A DNA stretch of 64,000 nucleotides from an uncultured Mediterranea sp. Its GTDB lineage: Bacteria > Bacteroidota > Bacteroidia > Bacteroidales > Bacteroidaceae. This document shows, one piece after another, positions 31,757 through 39,470 of the stretch. The stretch spans positions 1-64,000 of the forward strand of contig NZ_CABUOL010000009.1 of NCBI RefSeq assembly GCF_902493215.1. Direction: 5' to 3'. A model generated the notes under the pieces. It did not search any database and was not told where the DNA came from. It saw only the letters and a program-made list of their open reading frames with translations. A program made the translations under genes and the position numbers. Numbering within the stretch: position 1 is the stretch's first letter; every line of letters starts with the position of its first letter.

Positions 31757-31772
31757 TTCGTCAAACTACGAA
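31757..31772. promoter_or_regulatory. ArsR-type operator copy 2 (between arsR and arsF)
   Basis: ttcgtcaaactacgaa, 5-bp arms ttcgt/acgaa. Differs from the arsR copy at only two positions. Confidence 0.65.
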
Positions 31773-31793
31773 CATCCAAGATAAAAAAAGAGC

Positions 31794-32117
31794 TTACCCG
31801 CAGCAGCTCCCTTTTTTGCAAACAAGCTGACCGAAGAAGTCGGCAAACATTCTCCGAGCCAGTTCCCAATTTTCCCTATTGATGCAGTACCTCACCTTTG
31901 GCGCTTCTATTTCTCCCTGAATCAATCCGGCATCCTTCAGTTCCTTCAAGTGCTGGGAGACTGTAGCCTTGGCTATGGGCAACTCTTCATGAATATCACC
32001 AAAATAACAGGACTCCTGTGCCAGCAGGAATTGCAATATAGCCATCCGGGCCGGATGTCCCATGGCCTTGGCAAAGCGAGCCATCCTTTCCTGTTCTTCC
32101 GAATATTTCTTGATCAT
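31794..32117 (-). CDS. arsR: ArsR-family metalloregulator
   Basis: 107 residues of the ArsR/SmtB winged-helix fold: [15 protein letters not shown], then the helix-turn-helix [19 protein letters not shown] and the wing [14 protein letters not shown]. Cysteines lie near residue 37 (ESCYFGD) and in the C-terminal tail CKKGSCCG (100-107), plausible arsenite ligands. The ATG at 32117 is preferred to an upstream TTG that would fall inside the operator. It heads the ars operon and probably represses it until arsenical binds. Confidence 0.92.
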   Translation of the reverse strand: MIKKYSEEQERMARFAKAMGHPARMAILQFLLAQESCYFGDIHEELPIAKATVSQHLKELKDAGLIQGEIEAPKVRYCINRENWELARRMFADFFGQLVCKKGSCCG

Positions 32118-32140
32118 CGTTTTCCGTTTGTTATTTGTTG

Positions 32141-32156
32141 TTCGCAAAACTACGAA
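32141..32156. promoter_or_regulatory. ArsR-type operator copy 1, overlapping the arsR -7 box
   Basis: ttcgcaaaactacgaa. On the minus strand the centre reads TAGTTTTG (32145-32152), a TAnnTTTG promoter box. A regulator bound here would block the promoter, giving autoregulation. Confidence 0.65.
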
Positions 32157-32268
32157 TACACAATGAGATTTATCGTATCAGGCCATGATATTTCATTTTT
32201 ATTAACGCAACATATGACAATAGGAATAATGTTCTGACGGAAAAAGCAAGGAAACGAGATTTGCGTTA

Positions 32269-32299
32269 TTTGAAAATTATGCGGTTTGCCTTATCTTTG
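32269..32299 (+). promoter_or_regulatory. Full Bacteroides promoter for the POT transporter
   Basis: TTTG at 32269-32272, 19-base spacer, TATCTTTG at 32292-32299. Start codon 44 bases further on. Confidence 0.8.
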
Positions 32300-32342
32300 T
32301 CGACGAAACAATTATTACAAACCCATAAACAAATTTAAGCTG

Positions 32343-33686
32343 ATGACAAAATTCTCTCGCGCGTTCTGGACAGCCAACGCCTCCGAGCTGTTTGAACGTA
32401 TGGCCTATTATGCCATCTTTATCGTGATTACTCTCTACCTGTCGAACACACTTGGATTCAACGACCTGGAAGCCAGTCTGATATCGGGATTGTTTTCAGG
32501 CGGGCTCTACTTCCTGCCAATGTTTACCGGCGCCTTTGCCGACAAGATAGGTTATCGAAAAGCCATCCTGATAGCTTTCACATTGCTGACCATCGGCTAC
32601 CTGGGATTAGGTATGCTCCCTCTGATGCTCGAATCGTCGGGGCTGGTTGTATATGGCGAAAAGACACAATTCACAGGCATCGAGCACAGCAATCTGCGTA
32701 TGCTCATTGTACCTATCATGATAATCCTCGTCATCGGCGGATCGTTCATCAAGTCCATCATTTCGGCCTCGGTAGCCCGTGAAACGACATCGGAAACCAG
32801 AGCCCGCGGATACTCCATTTTCTACATGATGGTCAACATCGGTGCCTTTACAGGCAAATGTTTCGTAGACCCGCTCCGCTCGGTAGTGGGCGATGAAGCC
32901 TATATTTATATCAACTTCCTGTCGGCCACACTGTGTTTGGTGGCACTTGTTACCATCTTCCTGTTCTTCCACTCGACCAACACCAGCGGACAAGGCAAAA
33001 GCATGGCCGAAGTATTCAAAGGCTTGGGCAAGGTATTTACCAACGGCCGCCTGCTGCTCCTGATTCTGATTGTCACCGGCTTCTGGATGATTCAGCATCA
33101 GATGTATGCCACGATGCCCAAATATGTAATCCGCATGGCCGGCGAAACAGCCCGTCCGGGCTGGATTGCCAACGTCAATCCGTTTGTCGTAGTACTGCTG
33201 GTGAACCTCGTTACCCGTCTGATGGCCCGCCGAAAAGCATTGACTTCCATGGCCGTCGGCATGTTCCTCATTCCGCTTTCAGCACTGATTATGGCCGCAG
33301 GCAATCTGTTCAGCGGTGACATTCTGGGCATGCACCCCATCACCGTCATGATGATTGCCGGTATTGCCGTACAGGCCTTGGCCGAATGTTTCATTTCGCC
33401 GCGCTACATGGAGTTCTTCTCCCTGCAGGCGCCCAAAGGAGAGGAAGGACTGTATCTGGGTTTCAGCCATCTGCATTCCTTCCTTGCTTCAATCCTGGGA
33501 TTCGGTCTGTCGGGAATATTGCTCACGGCCTATTGCCCCGACCCTGCTCTTTTCACCAGCACAGCCGAATGGAAAGCCGCTTCGGCTAACGCTCACTATA
33601 TCTGGTACTGGTTCACTGGTATCGGAGCCATTTCGGCCGTTGCGCTCATCTTCTATGCCAAGCTGACACGTAAGGTTACTGCTTGA
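32343..33686 (+). CDS. POT/PTR-family MFS transporter
   Basis: 447 residues with about 12-14 membrane spans. The N-terminal motif ELFERMAYYA fits the ExxERxxYY signature of proton-coupled oligopeptide transporters, and a GAFADKIGYRKA loop follows helix 2. Substrate could be di/tripeptides, though this Bacteroides branch is not characterised to my knowledge. The ATG at 32343 is chosen over an upstream TTG that lies in the promoter. Its last 11 bases overlap the end of the convergent glycoside hydrolase gene. Confidence 0.85.
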   Translation: MTKFSRAFWTANASELFERMAYYAIFIVITLYLSNTLGFNDLEASLISGLFSGGLYFLPMFTGAFADKIGYRKAILIAFTLLTIGYLGLGMLPLMLESSGLVVYGEKTQFTGIEHSNLRMLIVPIMIILVIGGSFIKSIISASVARETTSETRARGYSIFYMMVNIGAFTGKCFVDPLRSVVGDEAYIYINFLSATLCLVALVTIFLFFHSTNTSGQGKSMAEVFKGLGKVFTNGRLLLLILIVTGFWMIQHQMYATMPKYVIRMAGETARPGWIANVNPFVVVLLVNLVTRLMARRKALTSMAVGMFLIPLSALIMAAGNLFSGDILGMHPITVMMIAGIAVQALAECFISPRYMEFFSLQAPKGEEGLYLGFSHLHSFLASILGFGLSGILLTAYCPDPALFTSTAEWKAASANAHYIWYWFTGIGAISAVALIFYAKLTRKVTA

Positions 33687-35298
33687 ATGTAACCCGCTCC
33701 ACCTCTTTGTCACCGCAACGGAGGACCACTTCATAAGGAGCAGCCTCAACAAAAGATGCCATAGCAGGTTTCAGGACAGCCTCCACTTCTTCATAGGGAG
33801 AGAGCGCCTGAACCTGCCCCGTGGCTACCGTCTTTCCATCACAAAGCACCTCTACCTGAGCTTGTTGCGACGCAGAAAGTCCCCAATTCCCCACTCTCAC
33901 TTTCAGGACACCGCGTTCCTTATCATACTGAGGACAACGGGCCGAAAGCAAAGCCGGAGCATAATCCACATAAGGCAGACGGGCATAACCGTACAGCAAC
34001 TCTCCCTTTGTACTACGGCCTATCAGTTTGGGAGCAAATTCGTCAGCAGTAATACCACTTCCTTTTCCATTGAAAACAACAATCAGGTCGTCTCTTTCGT
34101 TACGGGTCTTCAACGCTTTACACCCCCGCCCGAAGTTCACTTCAGTAAACGAGCCGAAACGGAGTGACTTGACATCGACATCGGTCTGAGGGTTGAAACC
34201 CGGCTCAGCCTTAATCCTTACCTCTATCCGCTTGGTAGAAGGAGTTATGGGCTCAGCGTTAAGTACGGAAAGTAACAATCCTTTATTCAAGGGGATGCAG
34301 ATATTCTTCGAAGAATGGCGGTCGCCCGGCAGGTCGTTCCACTTAATGGTGTCGATTACAGCAAAGTTCATTTGTATAGCCCGCCCCAAGCTATCCTGAA
34401 AGACTTTGGGACGTTCATATTTGAACCAATGCTCCACCTCGCCATCCCGATGAAAAGAAATACCCGGCACATAGGCCTCGCCCTGTTCCGTCACCCAATG
34501 GATACCATCCTTGGAACGCTGATAGAAGGCGATACGTCCCAACCAGTCGTTCACAATCAGATGATACTGAAGATTGTCTCGCCACACGACAGGATCTTCG
34601 AACTCTCCCTCTACAGCCGGATAAACCCGCTTGTCGGTAAGCTGCCGGTAAGGTGAAAGCCCGTCACGACTGATCCATACACCCCCACCCCGGCATACCA
34701 TCAGATACGAACCGTCGGGACGGCGGGCGAAAGTCAGATTAGACAGCCCCTCGATAATCTTGCGGTCACGAGGATCAAAGCTGAACTGCTGATAACACCA
34801 AACAGGGCTGTTCTCGTTCTCCGCAATGTAATAGCCGTCTATCACATAGACCACCACCCGGCCATCAGCCAGGCGAAAAGCCTCCGGATTATGCCCCTTG
34901 CCAATAGAGTTCTGAATGCGGAATGGCCCCGACAAACAGTCACTCACGGCATGAAACACCGTCGACTTGGGCCAGAACATGTGGCCTTTGGGTGAACGCT
35001 CTGGCCAGCCGCAAACATACAGATGATATTTGCCATCGGGTGTCTGCAAGATGTTTCCTCCCCAAAAAGACATATCGGAACATTCAATTCCATTGTCCAC
35101 ATAACGGTTCTGCACACTGTCTGTTCCCCATACATGTGTACCTTTCACGCCGTCAGGCATCGGAAGGAAACGGTCCATAAAGCGGGCACCGGGGACCAGC
35201 TGTTCCCACTCGGCAGGCCTTGTACGCTCTGTCACCTGCGCTCCCAGCGAAGCACATACAGCCGAAGCCAAAAGCAATACATACAACTTCTTAATCAT
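33676..35298 (-). CDS. Secreted beta-propeller glycoside hydrolase-like protein
   Basis: 540 residues with a signal peptide ending SLGAQ. The central part looks like a five-bladed propeller of the GH43/GH117 kind: repeated aromatic strands such as NILQTPDGKYHLYVCGW, GEFEDPVVWRDNLQYHLIVND and YERPKVFQDSLGRAIQMNF, with acidic residues in likely catalytic positions. A beta-sandwich follows (about 410-540). It is the last gene of the L-galactose oxidation operon, so it may release L-galactose or a related sugar. Family number and linkage cannot be fixed from sequence. Its stop overlaps the convergent transporter gene. Confidence 0.65.
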   Translation of the reverse strand: MIKKLYVLLLASAVCASLGAQVTERTRPAEWEQLVPGARFMDRFLPMPDGVKGTHVWGTDSVQNRYVDNGIECSDMSFWGGNILQTPDGKYHLYVCGWPERSPKGHMFWPKSTVFHAVSDCLSGPFRIQNSIGKGHNPEAFRLADGRVVVYVIDGYYIAENENSPVWCYQQFSFDPRDRKIIEGLSNLTFARRPDGSYLMVCRGGGVWISRDGLSPYRQLTDKRVYPAVEGEFEDPVVWRDNLQYHLIVNDWLGRIAFYQRSKDGIHWVTEQGEAYVPGISFHRDGEVEHWFKYERPKVFQDSLGRAIQMNFAVIDTIKWNDLPGDRHSSKNICIPLNKGLLLSVLNAEPITPSTKRIEVRIKAEPGFNPQTDVDVKSLRFGSFTEVNFGRGCKALKTRNERDDLIVVFNGKGSGITADEFAPKLIGRSTKGELLYGYARLPYVDYAPALLSARCPQYDKERGVLKVRVGNWGLSASQQAQVEVLCDGKTVATGQVQALSPYEEVEAVLKPAMASFVEAAPYEVVLRCGDKEVERVTFKQ

Positions 35299-35340
35299 AC
35301 TATTACACTTTAAATTATTAATAATTGTTGATTTCCATCC

Positions 35341-36369
35341 TTAAAATTTCACCAAAATGCGAAACACCTTTCCAGGAGCAGCAGCCCAACGTTCCATGGC
35401 CTGTTGTGCTCCTTCAGGAGGCACAATGGTGGAAACGAACTTCTCTACCGGGCATTGGCTGCTTTTCATGTAATGAATGACAGCACGGAAGTCGGCAGGC
35501 AGGGCATTACGCGAACCACGGATATCCAGCTCCTTCTGAACAAAAAGCTTGGTCTGGAAAGCTACTTCACTCTTGGCATAACCGATGCAAACCACACGAC
35601 CCGTAAAACCGACAATATCCACGGCCATAACATACGTAGCGGGACTGCCCACAGCCTCAATCACTACATCAGCACCCAACCCGCCGGTAAGCTGACGGAT
35701 ACGCTCGGCCACATTCTCCGTACACGAATTGATGCCATAAGAAGCACCGACAGCTTTGGCCAAAGCCAACTTCTCATCATCCAGATCTACAGCCACAACC
35801 GTTGCCCCACGCAAGGCCGCACGTATGACAGCACCCATGCCTACCATGCCGCAACCGATGACAACCACCCATTCATTGTCCACCACCTGTGCTCTCGACA
35901 CGGCATGAAAGCCAACACTCATCGGCTCTATCAGGGCACAGTTGCGCGACGAAAGCCCCTCGGCCGGGATAATCTTGGTCCACGGCAAGACGGCATACTC
36001 ACACATCACACCATTGCGTTGAACTCCCAACGTCTCGTTGTGCTCGCAGGCGTTGACACGACCGTTGCGACAGGAAGCACATTTACCACAATTGGTATAG
36101 GGATTCAGCGTCACATTCATCCCCCGAACAAACCCTTCGGGAACTTCAGGACCTATTTCCTCAATCACCGCCCCAATTTCATGACCGGGAATGACAGGAA
36201 GTTTCACCATCGGATTCCGGCCGAGCCAGGTATTCAGGTCCGAGCCACAGAAACCTACATACTCAATCTTTACCAGAACTTCGCCGGCATGCAACACCGG
36301 CCGTTCCACCTCTACCACCTTCATGTCCGAAGGGGCTGCTATCTGAACTGCTTTCATCATTTTTTCCAT
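35341..36369 (-). CDS. Zinc-dependent dehydrogenase, L-galactonate 5-dehydrogenase candidate
   Basis: 342 residues of the medium-chain zinc dehydrogenase family. The catalytic zinc site starts at CGSDLN and includes GHEIGAV. The structural zinc lobe has four cysteines (CGKCASCRNGRVNAC). The Rossmann loop is GCGMVGMG. It resembles L-idonate and L-galactonate 5-dehydrogenases. With the two preceding genes it fits the B. vulgatus L-galactose pathway, in which this step makes D-tagaturonate. The ATG at 36369, seven bases after the previous stop, is preferred over an upstream start inside that gene. Confidence 0.82.
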   Translation of the reverse strand: MEKMMKAVQIAAPSDMKVVEVERPVLHAGEVLVKIEYVGFCGSDLNTWLGRNPMVKLPVIPGHEIGAVIEEIGPEVPEGFVRGMNVTLNPYTNCGKCASCRNGRVNACEHNETLGVQRNGVMCEYAVLPWTKIIPAEGLSSRNCALIEPMSVGFHAVSRAQVVDNEWVVVIGCGMVGMGAVIRAALRGATVVAVDLDDEKLALAKAVGASYGINSCTENVAERIRQLTGGLGADVVIEAVGSPATYVMAVDIVGFTGRVVCIGYAKSEVAFQTKLFVQKELDIRGSRNALPADFRAVIHYMKSSQCPVEKFVSTIVPPEGAQQAMERWAAAPGKVFRILVKF

Positions 36370-36376
36370 TCTATTA

Positions 36377-37300
36377 TTATTCTGACATGTTTTTAATATA
36401 GGGTAACTCGGGCAACGTACCGAAGCCATAGAAGAGACGGGCGTTCTCACCCAGGAAAAGAGCCTTTTCCTCTTCCGTCAACTCGGACGACTTGAGCACA
36501 AAGTCATAAGACATGCGGTAGGTGATGGCCGTAATGGTACGCGGATAGTCCGAGCCCCACATCAGTTTGTCCATCCCGACCAGATCGGCCGCTTCACGGA
36601 TAGCACGAACCGCCCCGCGGAACGGATAGAACTCGTCGTTGAAAAGCCACGTGATGCCGCCCGACTCGATGCGTACGTTCGGATGACGGGCCAGCTTTAC
36701 CTGTTCGGTCCACCCGGGACGAGTCACCATGCCGAAATGGCCGACAGCCACCTTCAGCTGCGGGCATTCCTGAATGACTTCTTCCATCTCGGACACCTGT
36801 GTATCACCGTCGGCCAGGTCGATGGAGAGCAACACCCCGTCCTGCTCCATCAGCTTGAACATCTGCATCATCTCTTCACCGTTCAGCATCACACGTCCTT
36901 CCTTCAGCAACAGGCGCTGGGCAGGTATCTTGATACCGCGGAAGCCGCGGGCCACCAACTGCCGGGCCTGCTCCAGAAAGCCGGGCTTGCGGAACTCACA
37001 CATGCCACAGACAAAGAAGCGGTCGGGGTAGCGTGAAACCACATCGGCCAGATAATCGTTCTGAAAACCATCGATGAACTCCTGCGTGACGACAGCAGCT
37101 GCCACTTGTGCATAGTCCATGTTCGACAAGAATACTTCGGCACTGTTCACACCATCTACCATAAAAGGCGGAAGCATCTGCCGTATTTCGCCCATAAAGA
37201 GCGAACGGCCGTTTTCCAACGTACGAATGGGCAGACCGTCGACCACCGTGTTCTGCTTCAGCCACAGGTGGGAATGGGCATCAATAAGGGTATGGTTCAT
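36377..37300 (-). CDS. Amidohydrolase-family sugar lactonase (L-galactono-lactone hydrolase candidate)
   Basis: 307 residues, a TIM-barrel amidohydrolase of the PF04909 type: metal ligands in DAHSHLW at the N-terminus, GHFG in the middle and WGSDYPRT near the end. Members next to aldose dehydrogenases hydrolyse sugar-acid lactones. The gap to the reductase gene is 17 bases. The gene order reductase, lactonase, dehydrogenase matches the L-galactose route described in B. vulgatus. Confidence 0.8.
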   Translation of the reverse strand: MNHTLIDAHSHLWLKQNTVVDGLPIRTLENGRSLFMGEIRQMLPPFMVDGVNSAEVFLSNMDYAQVAAAVVTQEFIDGFQNDYLADVVSRYPDRFFVCGMCEFRKPGFLEQARQLVARGFRGIKIPAQRLLLKEGRVMLNGEEMMQMFKLMEQDGVLLSIDLADGDTQVSEMEEVIQECPQLKVAVGHFGMVTRPGWTEQVKLARHPNVRIESGGITWLFNDEFYPFRGAVRAIREAADLVGMDKLMWGSDYPRTITAITYRMSYDFVLKSSELTEEEKALFLGENARLFYGFGTLPELPYIKNMSE

Positions 37301-37317
37301 ACGTGTTCCTCCTCTCC

Positions 37318-38250
37318 TTATGAATTGGCCCAGCTCACGCGGAACTGGTCGCCGATAATCTCACGGACTTCACGCAGCAAGGATTCGTCCATCGGTTCCT
37401 CAATAAAGGCCACGTTCTTGCGGACGTTCTGCGGATTGGCCGTACTGAACAGGGTGGTGGCAATGCGCGGATTGCTCACGGCATACTGCATGGCCAGTTT
37501 CTCGATGGGATAGTTGCGCGCCTTGCAATGCTCCATGGCCCGACGGCAAGCCTCCACCAACGGACGGGGAGCCGGATGCCAGGCAGGAACACCACGCTCG
37601 GTCAGTAATCCCATGGACAAGGGGGAAGCACTGATGACCCCAATGCCTTTCGATTCAAAATAATCCAAGAAATCTGCCAGCTTGTCGTCACACAGGCAAT
37701 AGTGGCAAAAGTTAAGTACAGACTCCACCGTACCGGCGGGCGAATGGTCGATGACCCACTTCAAGTTCTTCAGTTGCAGGTCGGTGATGCCTACGTGGCC
37801 CACCACACCTTTCTCGCGCAATTCAACCAAAGCGGGCAAGGTTTCGTTGACAATCTGACGGAGGTCGGCAAACTCGATGTCGTGCACATTGATGAGGTCG
37901 ATGTAGTCAATGTTCAGCCGCTCCATACTCTCGTAGACACTTTCGACGGCACGCTTGCCGGAGTAGTCCCACGTGTTGACCCCGTCCTTGCCGTAACGAC
38001 CCACCTTGGTGGAGAGGTAATACTTGTCTCGCGGAATGTCCTTCAGCGCCTTGCCCAACACGGTTTCGGCCTTGTAGTGGCCGTAGTAAGGAGATACGTC
38101 GATAAAATTCATCCCCAGTTCGATGGCGGTAAACACGGCTTCGATGCCTTCTTTCTCCTTGATATCATGGAAGACGCCTCCCAGCGAAGAAGCTCCAAAA
38201 CTGAGCGAAGAAACCTTCATACCCGTCTTTCCTATCTCATGGTATTGCAT
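37318..38250 (-). CDS. Aldo/keto reductase, L-galactose dehydrogenase-like
   Basis: 310 residues. Close in sequence layout to plant L-galactose dehydrogenase: GKTGMKVSSLSFGASSLG, SPYYG with the catalytic Tyr, STKVGRYGKDG with the catalytic Lys, HDIEFADLRQIVNETLPAL and SASPLSMGLLTERG. It would oxidise L-galactose to its lactone with NAD(P)+. First gene of the operon. The ATG at 38250 is used; a TTG two codons upstream is ignored. A promoter box lies 31 bases upstream, and a LacI regulator is divergent. Confidence 0.85.
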   Translation of the reverse strand: MQYHEIGKTGMKVSSLSFGASSLGGVFHDIKEKEGIEAVFTAIELGMNFIDVSPYYGHYKAETVLGKALKDIPRDKYYLSTKVGRYGKDGVNTWDYSGKRAVESVYESMERLNIDYIDLINVHDIEFADLRQIVNETLPALVELREKGVVGHVGITDLQLKNLKWVIDHSPAGTVESVLNFCHYCLCDDKLADFLDYFESKGIGVISASPLSMGLLTERGVPAWHPAPRPLVEACRRAMEHCKARNYPIEKLAMQYAVSNPRIATTLFSTANPQNVRKNVAFIEEPMDESLLREVREIIGDQFRVSWANS

Positions 38251-38280
38251 AATCAATCTGTTTTAAAATCATTACGATAG

Positions 38281-38288
38281 CAAAGGTA
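38281..38288 (-). promoter_or_regulatory. -7 box for the L-galactose operon
   Basis: Minus strand reads TACCTTTG, a full TAnnTTTG match, 31 bases before the reductase start. Confidence 0.5.
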
Positions 38289-38332
38289 AAAGAAAGGGCG
38301 GGTAATCCGTCTATGGGTGAGCCGGAAAAAGC

Positions 38333-38362
38333 ACGTAAAGGTTTACGTAACAAATTTTACGT
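38333..38362. promoter_or_regulatory. Cluster of three TTTACGT half-sites, LacI operator candidate
   Basis: acgtaaa-gg-tttacgt (38333-38348) is a perfect 16-base dyad. A second dyad, acgtaa/ttacgt with a 6-base spacer, uses 38345-38362 and shares the middle half-site. It lies between the divergent reductase and LacI genes, just upstream of the operon promoter. Confidence 0.6.
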
Positions 38363-38426
38363 ACCAGATTCCTTTATTTGCCCGAAAAGTATTTTCTTTG
38401 CGGAAGAATCATGATGCAGGCAGACC

Positions 38427-39470
38427 ATGGAACACTCGAAACATACTTCACTGAAAGACCTGGCCCGTGTGCTGGGCGTATCTATCCCTACCGTATCAAG
38501 GGCGCTGAAAGACAGCCCCGACATCAGCCGTGACCTGTGCGAACGGGCCAAACGATTGGCTCAGGAGATGAACTACCGTCCCAATCCTTTCGCCATGAGC
38601 CTGCGGAAAAACACACCGCGTATCATTGGCGTCATCGTGCCCGACATTGTGACACACTTCTTCGCCTCCATTTTGAGCGGCATCGAGGATACAGCCGTGG
38701 CCAACGGTTACTTCGTCATCATCACCACCTCGCACGAATCCTATGAGAACGAAAAGCGCAACATCGAGAATCTGGTAAACATGCGTGTGGAAGGCATCAT
38801 CGCCTGCCTCTCGCAGGAAACCACGGACTACAGCCACTGGGCCGCCCTGACGGAGATCAACATGCCCCTTATCCTCTTCGACCGTGTCTGCCTGACCGAA
38901 CGTTTCTCTTCCGTCGTGGCCGACGGCGAGCAGTCGGCCCGCACCGCAACCCAGCATCTGCTGGACACAGGCAGCCGCCGCGTGGCCTTCATCGGCGGAG
39001 CCAACCACCTGGACATCGTCAAACGGCGCAAGCACGGCTATCTGGAAGCCCTGCGCGACAACCGTATTCCTATCGAAAAGGAACTGGTAGTGTGCCGCAA
39101 GATAGACTATGAAGAGGGTAAGGCTGCCACCGAATCGCTCCTCGCCCTGCCCCAGCCACCCGACGCCATCCTGGCCATGAACGACACCCTGGCCTTCGCC
39201 GCCATGGAGGTCATCAAGAGTCACGGCCTGCGCATTCCCCAGGACGTGGCCCTCATCGGATATACCGACGAACAGCACGCCAACTATGTAGAACCCAAAC
39301 TCTCGGCTGTATGTCACCAGACCTACCAGATGGGAGCAGCCGCCTGTCGTCTGCTGATTGACCGTCTGAAAGGCGACAAGACGGTGCGGCAGGTCGTGGT
39401 GCCTGCCTCGCTACAGATCAGGGAGAGCAGCGTGAAAGAAAAGGAACGTACCTACATTCACTCAACATAA
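38427..39470 (+). CDS. LacI-family transcriptional regulator of the L-galactose operon
   Basis: 347 residues. The N-terminal helix-turn-helix and hinge (SLKDLARVLGVSIPTVSRALKDSP, MNYRPNPFAMSL) are typical LacI. The rest is a periplasmic-binding-protein-like sugar domain (IIGVIVPDI, FFASILSGIEDTA, PDAILAMNDTLAFAAMEVI, ALIGYTDE). It is divergent from the oxidation operon with palindromic sites between them, so it probably represses or activates that operon in response to L-galactose or an intermediate. Its last 13 bases overlap the convergent GH5 gene. Confidence 0.92.
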   Translation: MEHSKHTSLKDLARVLGVSIPTVSRALKDSPDISRDLCERAKRLAQEMNYRPNPFAMSLRKNTPRIIGVIVPDIVTHFFASILSGIEDTAVANGYFVIITTSHESYENEKRNIENLVNMRVEGIIACLSQETTDYSHWAALTEINMPLILFDRVCLTERFSSVVADGEQSARTATQHLLDTGSRRVAFIGGANHLDIVKRRKHGYLEALRDNRIPIEKELVVCRKIDYEEGKAATESLLALPQPPDAILAMNDTLAFAAMEVIKSHGLRIPQDVALIGYTDEQHANYVEPKLSAVCHQTYQMGAAACRLLIDRLKGDKTVRQVVVPASLQIRESSVKEKERTYIHST

